Source: Labia minor (Eukaryota; Arthropoda; Insecta; Dermaptera; Spongiphoridae). From it: a DNA stretch of 64,000 nucleotides. The notes below the pieces were generated by a model. The model was given only the letters and a program-made list of their open reading frames with translations. It was not told the DNA's origin and made no database searches. Where the stretch lies: assembly GCA_963082975.1 (NCBI GenBank), contig OY720348.1:19707146-19771145 (forward strand). Direction: 5' to 3'. Position numbers and translations under genes: made by a program. Below, piece after piece: positions 33,973-45,988 of the stretch (position 1 is its first letter; every line of letters begins with the position of its first letter).

Positions 33973-36013
33973 TCTATATATATAAAGGAGACTGTTTGTA
34001 TGTATGTATGTAATTCGTTTACTTTTTTGCTGTCATAGTTTAATATGTTAAAATGTAAGTTATTTACATTTTAACATAAAATAGAAAATATATTATTTAA
34101 GGATTAAAGAATAAAAATAGAAAGTAAATTAGTGAATATTTTAAAAATTAGACAATTTGTGGAAATTGAAATAACTAAGAAATGAGAGGTGGAGGGGATG
34201 AGGAGAGAGGTGAGAGTGTGTGTGAGCGGGAGAGAGAGAGATTTAAAGTTTATATATAGTTCTCCGTGTTGTTCATTCAAGAGCCAGGCGTGGCCCACTG
34301 ACTGGCGGACTCATTTTACACAATGTATATAACTAGCAATCAAAGAATTATTATAAATTTTAACTTTTTATTTTAAATTCTAATATTCAAATATCATTTC
34401 AATTAAATAATTTATTCTAAAAGTTCTCATTTTAATTAATATAATAAAATATTTAAATCATATTTAACTTAAATTATTTTGTATTTATTCTTTCCATATT
34501 TGAATAGGTACTTCTTTTATTTTAAGGGAGGGAATTAACTATGATCTAAAAAAATTAATAAATGAACTTAATAATAAAAAATCAAATAAATCCATTAATT
34601 TAAATTAATACTATTAATGAATGTATATATTGTTAATTTATCTTTAGTTTTATCAATACTTTTATACCGTTAATTTTTATAAATTAATTTTTATAAATTG
34701 TCTCAAGTCTCTAACTTTGCATTTTCTCTAATTTTATTATAATTAAACATATTCAATAAAAATCAAACAATGAAATTAAAATATCGAAATGAAATGATCA
34801 AGAAATATTATACTCTATTATAACATATACAATACTTATAAACTATAGGCGGAGGAAATATTAGACGATATCATTGCGGGTTCATGCCAAATCGATCAAC
34901 ATTAATTAAGATATTTTCATTATGACAGATATTAAAAAAACCGCGAATTCAATATCTCTGTTCACTAATTATTTGTAGACTTTAGTAAAACCTACGCATG
35001 ACTCAATAGATCCGGATAAACTTTTTCAAATTTTGATCTTAAAATTTATCTTGAAGGTAGTAAAGAAAGAGTAAGATGTGGAAATCAATTGTAAAATATT
35101 AGGTGACCCAGACGACTTAAATATAATAGGAGATTCGGCAATTGCAATTACAGATAGCGAGGAAAAATTAATCGAGGTAGGAAAAGAGATGAGGTTTGAA
35201 ATTAATAATGATAAATAAATATATTTAGAAACAAACAGGAGCAGTATTAACATACAAAATGTAGAATTTGAATATGTAGAAAAATTGAATGTAATCACGA
35301 AGGATAATAATATTTGAGAAGAATTGAAATCGAAGTTGCAATCGGAAAACGCCTGTTATCATGCAGTAAAGAGGCTTATCTCATCAAAATTATTATAAAA
35401 GGGAATGAAAATTAAAATATATAAAACAATTATTTTGTCTGTTGTATTATATGAGTGTTAGACATGGTCTATGATCTTTGGAGATGAGAGTGGATTCAGA
35501 GAATAGGATTCTCCCCAGCATTTATGGGCCAAAGAAAGATGAGTACATCAGGGAATGACGTACGAGAGATGGAACAGAGGCTCAGGATAAGGACACTTGG
35601 AGAAATGTGGTTGTAGCTGCCAAGAACTTTCGAGTACCGTTGAGCCACGCATGGTCTATGACCCTGGGAGATGAGAGTAGATTCAGATTATTCTTTCCAG
35701 CATTTATTGGCCAAAGAAAGATGAGGTCACCGGGGACACTTGGAGAAATGTGGTTGTAGCTGCCAAGAACTTTCGAGTAGATAGATATAACATATTCAAT
35801 AATAATATATATAATTAATTTACTAAATAAATTAAAATATATTTTAAATAATCACACAATAAGAAATGAATGTTTTATGTTATACATTGTTTGAAACAAA
35901 ATGGATGAAAACCTTTTACTACTTTCAACCAAATACTATGTACCACTCGGGGGTACAGGGGGCGGAGCCCCCGTCTAGATGTGAAGAGCGACGAAGGAGC
36001 TCTGAGCAGCTAG
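33973..36013 (+). mobile_element. Helitron, 2.0 kb, both ends intact
   Basis: Begins TCTATATATATAAAGGAG after A33972 and ends GAGCAGCTAG before T36014, with the hairpin AGAGCGACGAAGGAGCTCT. The body shares the Helitron at 29818-32727 from the TTGTTCATTCAAGAGC block onward, including the RT fragment. The first 250 bp differ. Confidence 0.75.
34845..35790 (+). pseudogene. Decayed reverse transcriptase in second Helitron
   Basis: Collinear with the fragment at 31501-32490 but more damaged. The catalytic box is changed to DPDDL near 35115. A stretch containing CATGGTCTATGA and GAGATGAGAGT occurs twice (35464 and 35649), an internal duplication. Confidence 0.65.
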
Positions 36014-36129
36014 TTATTTATAAAACACTGAAAACATTCACATTGCGAATATTATTACCTCTTTTAATTTTCAAGATTATATGAATATATAATTTTAATT
36101 TTGATCTCATAATTGGATTTTCATTTTCA

Positions 36130-36860
36130 AGTAAGAAAGATATTATTATGGGTGGATTCACAATATATGAAGGGACACTTCTAGAAATGTGGATGTTTCT
36201 CAATACTCTAAATCTATTCTCGTCACCTAAGGTCATTTACCATGCCTCACACCCATATAATACAACCGGCAAAATAATTGTTTTATATACATATTTTAAT
36301 TTTGGTCCCCTTTGATAATAATTTTGACGCGATAAGCCCCTTTACTGCATGATAACAGGCGTTGCAAATTCGCTTTAAATTCTTCTAGATTATTATTATC
36401 CTTCGTGATTACAAAACCTAAGTCGTCTGCGTAACCTAATACTTGAATTTTTTTGTTTAATTCGATTCCGTTTGATTTTTCCCTAATTTGTCTAATTACA
36501 TATTCCCGTACTATATTAAATAAAATTAGTGATAATGCGTCTCCTTGTTTTAACCCATTTCGAATTTCGAAAGTTTCTGACAATTGATTCCCTTATCTTA
36601 CTCTTCCTTTACTACCCACAAGACAAATTTGAATCATACGTACTAGTTTTTTTGGAATTCCCATTAAGATCAAGATTTGAAAAAGTTTTTCCCGGTCTAT
36701 TGAGTCATATGCTTTTGTAATGTCTACAAAAAATTAGCAAACAGAAATATTGAATTCGCGTTTTTTTTCCTAATATCTGCCTTAATGAAAATATTTTATT
36801 TAAAGTTGATCAATTTGGCCTGAACCCGCATTGATACTTTCTTTTATTAAAAATATAACC
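36130..36860 (-). pseudogene. Non-LTR retrotransposon reverse transcriptase fragment
   Basis: Minus strand, the best-preserved RT in the window: KYQCGFRPN (about 36835), then KAYDSIDREKLFQIL, GLKQGDALSLILFNIVREYV, catalytic box GYADDL at about 36420-36437, and GVRH/MTLGDENRFRVL towards 36190. A 95-codon open stretch spans 36296-36583; stops occur on both sides. It lies next to the second Helitron in opposite orientation. The YADD box and GLKQGD motif define a non-LTR RT; no clade assigned. Confidence 0.75.
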
Positions 36861-36969
36861 TATCAACTAGTTTAGGAAAGCAAATCAGCTGATAAACTTA
36901 TCATAAATAATAATATTATGTCTTAGTTCTTATAGTTTCAAATTCTCAATTCATCATTTCATATAACAC

Positions 36970-37125
36970 GGGGAGACGTTGGACATTTTCTCGCTTGGTA
37001 TAAAAATGGACGTTGGCGACAAACGGGTTAATCTTCAGGCTACCAAACGACACCTTGAGAAATATTCTAGTGCTTATGGCGACTTAGAAAAAAATTGAGA
37101 AACGAAAAGTGTCCAAATTCTCCCC
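36970..37125. mobile_element. Short MITE with 24-bp inverted ends
   Basis: Starts GGGGAGACGTTGGACATTTT and ends with the inverted partner AAAAGTGTCCAAATTCTCCC C. About 156 bp, no coding capacity, superfamily not assigned. Confidence 0.5.
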
Positions 37126-38368
37126 GGTCTCTCCTATTTATATATTATATATATTTAAATATATACATATTTAAATTTTCCCGATTCAATCTTATTTTTA
37201 CTATAGGATGAATGAACAAATCCATATTCTCACGCTTTAATTGTTCAAAGATCGAAATTTGTATGTATTTACCATTATATACTAGTTTATGTTAACTCAA
37301 TGGCTACCTTCCACTTGTCGATCACAATGCTAAGGTTCACAACAACCATTTTACTCTAATCTATTAATTCTAGATTTTTATTTTTATATCATTTAATTAA
37401 TTTAATCAACTTCATATAGAATATGATTATAATCATTCCTTAACTTTAATGAAACATTCTTTTTTTCTTTTAATTTTTAGTTTTTAAAAACAAATATTGA
37501 AATTTGTGTTTTGTTTGAATAACATAACATTTGGCTTAGTTAAATACAATTATTTTAAAATAGTTTATAATTAAAAATCTTTATACAATCAATAAGAATT
37601 TGACAAAATTGGAAATAAGATTTTTTAGTACATATAAAATGTTATTGTTTCTAGGATTCATGATTTTATTTTATCAATTTATCTACAAATTTATATGAAT
37701 AATTTATTATTTATTCTCAAGATATTTTGAACTCATCTTTTTAAGAGGTTTAAGGAGTATTTTCTAATATCCCTTAAAACACGTTAGAACCCTCTTCCCT
37801 CTTAACTACGAGAAACCCTTTATTGCCTTTCATACATTTCATCACTCGATATCTTTTTAGCATAGATTTTTTGATCTTAGATAATTTCCCTTTTCACAAA
37901 TTCTTTAATATATCATTTTACTGTTAATTATATATATATATGTATAATATTATTTATTTATTTAGTTTCTATATATATATATATTCTTCTATATTTTTAT
38001 AAATGAATATGAAGCTTTTTAATTTGGGATTAAATATTTGAAACGAAATCAATAAAAAGGCATGATTTTCTTTGAGTTGCGTAGAGATGGCGCTACCGGT
38101 TTATTTGAACCAAGCTAAAAATTAAAATAGTAGGCATTTGACTTAAAATAGTTACTTTTTTTTAAAAAATCCCTAATTATAGAAAAAGTTTTATATTAAA
38201 TAATTATAGGATATTATCTCCACATAACAAAAAGATATAATATATTTATTGAAGAAATATAGAGCCATATCTATTGACAAGACAAGAGGTAATTTACAAT
38301 TCCTTTTTAATAATTAAAAATAATAAATTCACTTAAAATACATATCCAGTTTTTAATTTCATGTCTAG

Positions 38369-38400
<32 letters not shown>

Positions 38401-38628
38401 CATTAACTACTTAATTAATTTATCAAGAATAAGAAAGGTAAAATAATATAAAAAAAAATATTATTTTTATAATCAATTAATAAATTAATTGTTCCCTTCA
38501 TTTTTAAAACATTTAAATATTATTAATTAGTTTTACTATCTATTAAATGAATGTTGTTTAATATTTAATTCTTGTGAAAAATATACCTCTTCAATTTTAA
38601 TATAAATGTTAAAAAATTGAATATTTTT
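37126..38628. other. Intergenic, nothing recognised
   Basis: AT-rich spacer with (TA)n runs, the largest at about 38370-38400. No gene or named repeat. Confidence 0.4.
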
Positions 38629-39226
38629 ACTATCTCGCCAGAGATCACGATGACGAGATTTTGATGTTTTTATACGTTTTGATGTTCCTGAATCATTTTC
38701 ACTAAGGTTGATAAAAATGTCTGTATATATATATGTGTGTGTATGTGTGTGTGTATGTATGTAGACAAGATTACGCAAAAACGGTTTGAGCTAGAATCAT
38801 GAAATTTGGTATACGGGAATTATTCAAAATTCGTAGTTTTCTTTCAACTTTTGAGAAATGTAGCTCAACCGGATGAGGGTCATTACCTACAAGGTTTTGA
38901 TTTTTTTCGTCTCAAGTGACCGTAAAAATAAAGATATATGTTTGATAATTTTTCACATGATTAAAAATTGTATAAAACTGCTATATATAGATTTTCAGCT
39001 TGATTAAATTGCTGACAGTACCAGAATTAATTTTTTAACACTGCAAATCACGCGCCAACACGTGACGTGGTGCCATCAACAAAGAGCCAAACATGCGCTG
39101 ATTTAATAAATATTATTTATTGATTTTAATGTATAATTTATAATTAATTAATTTTAATTTAAATACAATATATGTTAATTAGTCCAATTCAAATTTGAGA
39201 GATAGCCAAGTGGAGACACTCCAGCT
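38629..39226 (+). mobile_element. HINE family 1, complete copy
   Basis: 5' ACTATCTCGCCAGAGATCAC, a (TATG)/(TG)n block at about 38720-38762, AACGGTTTGAGCTAGAAT, and 3' GAGATAGCC plus the stem-loop region AGTGGAGACACTCCAGCT. Confidence 0.7.
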
Positions 39227-39739
39227 TATTTGTCTAAATCTTAAAGATATTAGTAATTAAAAATTCTAGGTTTATTTAATTTATATTTTTCAAATTGCAT
39301 TGTTTTATATTTAATAATATAAACCTACATTCGATAAAAGAAAAGTTGAACAATCTCAATTTGAAATAAATTTAAATAATTCATTTGATATTGATACATG
39401 ATTCTAATATTTACCATTTAAATCCACAAATATTTAATATTTAACATCACAATTTCCTCGCCCTCTACTCACTTACTATTAATTTTTCTTTTTCTTTTGA
39501 ATCTTTATTTATTATTTTTTCCAATATTTATTGTTCAAATATTTTTATTACTACCACAGTTATTTTTTACTTTTTAAAACATTTTTTATAAAACAATATT
39601 AAAAAAAAAAACTTTCTATTTAAATAAATGATGAATGATCTTTAAAATGATCATAAAAATTATTTTCCTAACCTATTTTCTATATATTATTTTCTATAAT
39701 ATTGATTGAAAACATATTTATACCACTTCCTATACGATA
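39227..39739. other. Intergenic, nothing recognised
   Basis: AT-rich spacer between a HINE and a mariner MITE. Confidence 0.4.
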
Positions 39740-40101
39740 TCTGTTCAAAAGAAAAGGTGAATTTTGAATTATTTCGAAAAGTATTTATTTATTCATCAAT
39801 TTCCATTTTGTCCCCTTCAAAGTAATTCCCGTCAGATATAATGCCAGCCCTTCTTCCAATTATCGAAGTACTTCTGAAATGCGCTTTTCGGTATGGTTCT
39901 TCGATTCCGATTTTATCTCATCAATTGTGGCATAACGCATTCCTTTCACTGGTCTCTTCTTTTTCATTTGTCAAAAATAAACTACTAATCCAAAATGGCT
40001 GATAATGAGAAACATATATGTACTAACATAACAAAAAAATTTCGATAATCGAATGTACACAGCCCGAGAAAATTCAAAATTCACCTTTTCTTTTGAACAG
40101 A
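39740..40101 (-). mobile_element. mariner-derived MITE
   Basis: Terminal inverted repeats of about 30 bp (CTGTTCAAAAGAAAAGGTGA at one end, its complement at the other). On the minus strand a C-terminal transposase remnant reads FQKYFDNWKKGWHYI then GNYFEGDKM, the usual mariner ending. The rest of the transposase is deleted. Confidence 0.7.
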
Positions 40102-40274
40102 CCTTGTATTTATTTATTTTCCAAATGGAAACGGAATTGAAGCTAATTTTAGTGAATCTTTGCATTTATTTTTTTAAAATATTAATCTATAATTATATTA
40201 TAATATTTAACTTAGACAGATACCATCCCTCAATCTCAAGTTCTATTGTATGTATATATACATTATATATATAT

Positions 40275-40766
40275 ACGAGGGTGGGGTGAAAAGTTTCCGG
40301 CCTGGCCAAGAAAAACGTTTTTTTTAAATTTTATTTTTGCTTTATTTTTCAACATTCAAGATAGCTGAGACCTGAAAGTGTGCGAAATATTTTGCACAAC
40401 CATTTGAATATGGAAAGCTGTGTGCAACGTGGGTGCCGCGTTTGCTAACGTTAGACCAAAAACTGCTTCGAAAAACCATTTCTACCAACAATTTAGGCAT
40501 AATCCGAACGAATTTTTGCGTCGATTCATAACTGTTGATGAGACTTAAATTAAATTAAATTAAATTAAATTAATTAATTAATTAATTATATTAATTCAAT
40601 CAATTAGAACACCGTTATGAGAAATGTAAAATGAGACTTAAATTAATTAATTAATTAATTAATTAATTATATTAATTCAATCAATTAGAACACCGTTATG
40701 AGAAATGTAAAATGATTTAAAAACATCGTTTTTCTTGGCCAGGCCAAACTTTTCACCCCAGCCTCG
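40275..40766 (+). mobile_element. mariner-type element, internally deleted
   Basis: TA-flanked with inverted ends CGAGGGTGGGGTGAAAAGTT / AACTTTTCACCCCAGCCTCG. Plus-strand remnants of transposase include WVPRLLT-like coding and NPNEFLRRFITVDE near 40505-40545, then AATT-repeat filler. A ~90-bp segment beginning GAGACTTAAATTAA is present twice in tandem (40540 and 40632). Confidence 0.75.
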
Positions 40767-41382
40767 TATATATATATATATTATATTTACCCTTAAAGCT
40801 AAACTATTTTCCCTTTTTTTTATTAAATTTTTCATATTAAAAAAAAACAATAAAACATTAAATATTTGAAAGATATAATTCCTTGACTGTGGCACCCGAT
40901 ATTGATTAGCTGTTGAATATCGATAGGAAGACGATGGAAGGGCTAAAGAGGCCTCTGAAGAGCTAGAGGGTTATAAGGACTTCCAACCAATATAGTCACA
41001 TCTCTTGTTTGCTGAGTTTCTGATTCGCTCAATATTGACTTGATGTTTTCGAACCAAATATTCGAATCCCTTTTTGCTTCAGAATCTCTTTTGACCTTTC
41101 AAACTTTTCTTTAGTTCAAGGAAGAGAGAATGTAGTCGCTTCTGAGATAAATGAAATCTTTTCATTTAAGATTATATTGTCAAAAGTTTTTGTTATAATT
41201 ATACACAATATTATTTATCTCTTTATTATCCATTGTATGGGAGCTAGTAACGTTTTCAAGAGTTTGTCTGCTGATTTTTTGATTCCCCGGTGTGTGTAGT
41301 TAAGTTTACTTCTCCTTCCGTACATCAATACCTGTTGAGGTAAAATTAATAATTTTTTGAATCATTGTTTTTCATTGGCTTC
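40767..41382. other. Intergenic, nothing recognised
   Basis: Slightly less AT-rich around 40890-41110. No frame, repeat or RNA gene recognised. Confidence 0.35.
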
Positions 41383-42069
41383 AGTTAATTTTTAGAAACA
41401 AATTTATTATTTAAAATTAAATAGGATGTCAGAAGCCAAAAATTAATTTGTCAGGTTTGTTCGGTTGTTAAACAGAAACCAGATTGATTTATTTAGCTGG
41501 TAATGAGAAAAAGTGTTTCAAAATAAACTGCTTTTCATAGAGTTAGATCAGTGTTTCTCAAAGTGGGCGCTACCGCCCCCTTGTGGGCGCTGGAGCGATC
41601 CAGGGGGGGGGGCGCTGATGGCCACAGGTGCATTTAGGGAAAATTACTTGTATATTACTTTTCTATTCTGAGATCAATAAATTTAATGTTAATTTCTAAT
41701 TTACACCTTTATTTATAATATTATAATAATAAATAGGTACATTTATCTTTCTATTTAATTGTTATTAAAATTAAAAAAAGTTAATTTCCAAGGGGGTGCT
41801 GAGCAAATTTTTTTCTGGAAAGGGGGCGTTTGGCCAAATAAGTTTGGGAATCACTGTGTTAGATCATGAAATTGATTTTAGTTAATTAATGAAATGATTT
41901 AGTTAATTTTTAGAAACATATTTATTATTTAAAATTAAATATGATGTCAGAAGGCAAAAATTAATTTGTCAGGTTTGTTCGGTTGTTAAACAGAAGCCAG
42001 ATTGAGTTATTTTGCTGCTAGTGAGAAAAAATGTTACAAAATAAACTGCTTTTCATAGAATTAGATCAT
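41383..42069. repeat. Direct duplication split by a hAT element
   Basis: About 167-bp copies at 41383-41549 and 41901-42067 share AGTTAATTTTTAGAAACA, AATTTGTCAGGTTTGTTCGG and AAATAAACTGCTTTTCATAG. The hAT element sits at the end of the first copy. Confidence 0.75.
41549..41856. mobile_element. hAT-type MITE
   Basis: Ends CAGTGTTTCTCAAAG and the inverted CAGTGATTCCCAAAC, flanked by 8-bp AGTTAGAT / TGTTAGAT (7 of 8 match). CAGTG ends with an 8-bp duplication are typical of hAT. GC-rich ends with a G run near 41606; no transposase frame. Confidence 0.8.
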
Positions 42070-42276
42070 GAAAAAAAATAACCTTCTTCAAATAAATGAT
42101 AAAAATATTGCTTCTCAACAGGCAGAAGTAAACGCAAGCACTACCGACTGACAGGACTCCAGTAAACTGACAAGAGAACAATCAAATTATCAACCGATCT
42201 AAAATTCATCTTTTCTCGAGGTTGCTAGCTCCTGTTTTATATAAGGAGGATGGGTCATGATGTTCATTTCAAACTC

Positions 42277-42474
42277 TTACAGAATGACATGAGGGCGACC
42301 GTTGTCATGGAGAACGCATATACCTTTGTTCAACATTCCTCTTCTCCACTTGGGGAGATTTTTGTCATCCATGCATGATCCATGTAATTGATGATTAATT
42401 TCGATTGAATTAACGCCTTTGTACCTGACATTGGAGGAGTTTTGCTGTCGAGGTGAAATTAAAGTGAAAGACAA
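42277..42474 (-). pseudogene. Possible mariner transposase fragment
   Basis: The 65-codon open stretch ends KGICVLHDNGRPHVIL, close to the mariner catalytic block LLHDNARPH. The remainder (KWRRGMLNKG) is compatible with the preceding segment. No inverted ends were found, so it may be a captured scrap. Confidence 0.45.
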
Positions 42475-42627
42475 GTTAAATGAGGGTTTGAGAGTGGAGG
42501 TAATTCGTGCAGCATCACTGTTTCAGGAGTTTTATTTTTGAGATTGCTCAGGTATTATTGACGGGTAAAATATTTTATTTTAAAATTTTATTATAAATGT
42601 TTTAATATAAATAATTTTATATTAAAT

Positions 42628-42850
42628 AATATAAATATAAAAAAATTTTATAAAATAACGTTTTTTCAAAGGACTAAAAAGAATAAAATAATTTTTCTAT
42701 AAGCCTGACAAAGTTTATAGATGACGTTTTTAGTTGAATATGAAGCAAGCAATTCATCCATAAACTTTGTCAGGCTTATAGAAAAATTATTTTATTCTTT
42801 TTAGTCCATTGGAAAAACGTTATTTTATAAAATTTTTTTATATTTATATT
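42628..42850. repeat. Long near-perfect hairpin
   Basis: Two arms of about 100 bp, more than 95% complementary by eye, separated by about 30 bp. Arm 1 includes CTATAAGCCTGACAAAGTTT; arm 2 includes AAACTTTGTCAGGCTTATAG. Too symmetric for chance. A foldback MITE or a small-RNA precursor are both possible. Confidence 0.8.
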
Positions 42851-44062
42851 ATTTTATTCTTTTTAGTGCAATTTTAATTGGATAAATTTATTTAATATAA
42901 CCAGAGAACTAGAAAAGATGAAGTTATACGAAAATTTACAAATTGAATAAAACAAAAAATATATTAATCTTCCAAAATTGATTTTATGCATTTATGTTAA
43001 GTAAATGTTATTATTGAATAGTAATTATTATATTATATTTATAAATAAATAATTTTTATTAATATGAGATTTTATAAATGTATATATATATATTGTCTTC
43101 ACAAAAAGGCCATTCTTTTGTTGTTTTTTTCTCTAGGGGATATATATATATATAAAAAAGATCTTTTCTCTATGCCATTTGAGGGGAGGATATTCCTCTT
43201 CATTGGCGATACAACTGATTAATAAGAATTCATCATTAATTTTAATGCTATAAAAATTTTTTAAATACGTTCAAAATGAAAATCTATCCTGAAATCAATA
43301 TTTCTGCTTCAGAATCCGTTGAAAAAAAATTAATCGGAGCAATATAAAAGGAGTTAGTTTCTAAAAGTAATTAATCGCTAATTAATTACAATTAATTAAT
43401 TATAATTCAATTATATTTCTTCTATACCTTTTAGGGTTTCATTCTCAATTTAAAGATGATGAAAAATCGATTTCCATTTATCAAAAGAGCGTACAGACAG
43501 ACAGACAGAGAGACAGACGCCAAGTGAAGTTGAGAAAAACGTTATAATAAATGGACGGAGATATGGAAGGAGGTAGAACTGTAAAGTATGAAAATAACTT
43601 GTTATTTTAAAAACTTTAGTAAATAATCACTCTAAAATTTAAAATTTATTCGAACTTGATGCATTTCTTTTAAGTGAAGTTTTTTATTGTAAAAATAGAA
43701 TAGAGGTATAGGTAAATGAAAGAACACAAGTTTTATGTGTGAAAAGGAAAATAACACTTGTTTGTTCGGTTCGCCAGTCTTCTAGGTGTTTTTGGAATGC
43801 AGGAGGAATGCCTTTGAGGGCCTTCTTCGCCCTTTCCTCTCTTTACCCTTCACCCACTTCAGCTGACAAGGTGCAGAAAAATGTTCCCATTTTCTCTCAC
43901 TCTGACCAAGGTGAAGAGAAATAGTTTGATCCATCATTCAATTAATCGAACAGATAATTATAATCAGTGATGATGCTAGAACTATTTTTATAAGAAAAAA
44001 TTAATCTGATATAATATATTAAGGCTTTGCTAAAATTTTTATTTCTATTAAGATTGTAGGAG
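42851..44062. other. Intergenic with a GC-richer island
   Basis: 43740-43925 is less AT-rich (TTCGCCAGTCTTCTAGG; CCTTCACCCACTTCAGCTGA) and open for 61 codons. A short (ACAG)n run lies near 43493-43512. No recognised gene. Confidence 0.35.
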
Positions 44063-44570
44063 GACAGGTCAATAAGTTGGTGCCTTTTTGAATTTCCCGT
44101 CTCTTAAATGAAATGGCAACACCGCTCCTGTTAGGAGGCAATTATCAGCTGACTCTTGACGTAATTGGAACCAGCTGGGTCTTTTAGTTTTTGTTTGACA
44201 TTCATTAATAGCAAACTAACTCGTGATTTGAAAAAAAAAATGAATTTCGTGTGCTCATTAAGCATTATTTTTTGCGAAATAAAAACATCACTGAAACCTA
44301 ATTTTTTCGTCGTTTCGTAACCGTGGATGAAACGTGGATCTACCACAACACACCAGAAACCAAACAGTAGTCAAAATAGAGGGTTTTCTGGCGTGAATCG
44401 TCACCACGGAAGGCTTCTACAAATCTTATTTTTTGGAAGGGATAAAACAATTGGAGAAATGTTAGACGAAGTGTAAAGAACTCAATGGAGAGATTACGTT
44501 GAAAATTAAAATAAATTTAGATCCAAAAACCTGGGTTTCATTCAAAAAGCTACGGACTTATTGTCCTGCC
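44063..44570 (+). mobile_element. mariner element, decayed
   Basis: Ends GGTCAATAAGTTGGTGCC and ACGGACTTATTGTCCTGCC are imperfect inverted repeats. The interior encodes FRRFVTVDETWIYHNTPETK, a mariner signature, then stops. The 5' part matches the element at 52739-53137 (AACCAGCTGGGTCTTTTAGT in inverted orientation). Confidence 0.75.
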
Positions 44571-45360
44571 TTCGCATCTAATTGACCTGTAGAATAAATA
44601 AATTTCTTTAACCTAATACATATATTGTTAGCTTCATATATATTTTATAACAATCTACATATTATTATATAAATTATTATAGAATATTTCAAAATTGTTG
44701 AGATAAATATAAGATTGCCCAGAATGATTGAACCTCAATTAATCATTTTTTCAGATTTGTGCATTCTCTCTCTATCTGCATACAAATAAAATTTCACATA
44801 TCATAATGCATTTAAGAATGATACTATAATTTAAGTCTAATATGAATGTTTGTTCTAATTTGAAAGTTCTTCCCTTAGGGGTGGATTGGGCTGAATCAGC
44901 TGTCCCTCACCCCAAATCACCAGTCGACAGGGAGGATGGGGGTGAGACCAAGGGGCGCTCCCTAGGATTGTTCATGGTCTGTAAACTCAATAGCTTTACA
45001 CTTGAAAGCTAAAAGCTATATCATCTCTATAGTCCGAGATTGGTTGCAGTTCCCATGTTACCCAGCACCAGAGAGTCGATTTGCAACCGATTTATAATCC
45101 CAGAATGAAGTGTAATAGAGATGTTTCCAAAGTGACCCAAATCAATACTATTCTCATTTCCCTTCTTTTATTAACTACGAGTGGGAAAGCAGTTCGAGTT
45201 AACAAGTACTTACTTCTCCAAATCAGTGACATGGAAAAATGAAAAAGTTAAAACAAAAAGTGCTTAAGTTCAAATTGTATTCTCTTTTTATATCATTTTT
45301 AATCTTTTTGTGCTTGCCTTTTTCATGCAATTATAATTCATCACAAAATAGAAACTTTTT
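44571..45360. other. Intergenic with a GC-richer island
   Basis: 44875-45160 is GC-richer (AGGGAGGATGGGGGTGAGAC; ACCCAGCACCAGAGAGTCGA). No frame or family recognised. Confidence 0.3.
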
Positions 45361-45480
45361 ACTATCTCGATACTCGATAGTATTGCGATCACGAAAATTT
45401 TCGATGTCAAGATTTTGATGTTTTTATACGTTTTGAAGGTTCCTGAATCATTTTCACTAAGGTTGAGAAAAATGTCTGTG

Positions 45481-45530
<50 letters not shown>

Positions 45531-45988
45531 GACAAGATTACGCAAAAACGGTTTGAGCTAGAATAATGAAATTTAGTGTACGGGAATTATTCAAAATTCG
45601 TAATTTTCTATCAACTTTTGAGAAATGTAGCTCATTAGGAAGAGGGTCATTAACTACAAGGTTTTGATTTTTTTCCTTTAAAGTGATCGTAAAAATAAAG
45701 ATATAGGTTTGATAGTTTTTCACATGATTAAAAATTGTATAAAACTGCTATATATAGAATTTCAGCTTGATTGAATTCCTGAAAGTATCGGAATTGATTT
45801 TTTAACACTGCAAATCACGCGCCAACACGTGGCGTGGTGCCATCAACAAAGAGCCAAACATGCGCTGATTTAATAAATATTATTGATTAATTTTAATTTA
45901 TAATTAATTAAATTTAATTTAAATATACAATATATGTTAATTAATCCAATTCAAATTTGAGAAATAGCCAAGTGGAGACACTCCAGCT
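45361..45988 (+). mobile_element. HINE family 1, complete copy
   Basis: 5' ACTATCTCGATACTCGATAG, (TA)n then (TG)n at about 45480-45522, shared body, and 3' GAAATAGCCAAGTGGAGACA with CTCCAGCT. Confidence 0.7.

Noticed and set aside
36970-37125. piggyBac assignment for the GGGGAGAC-ended MITE
   Set aside because: No TTAA flanks and the ends do not start with the usual piggyBac pattern.
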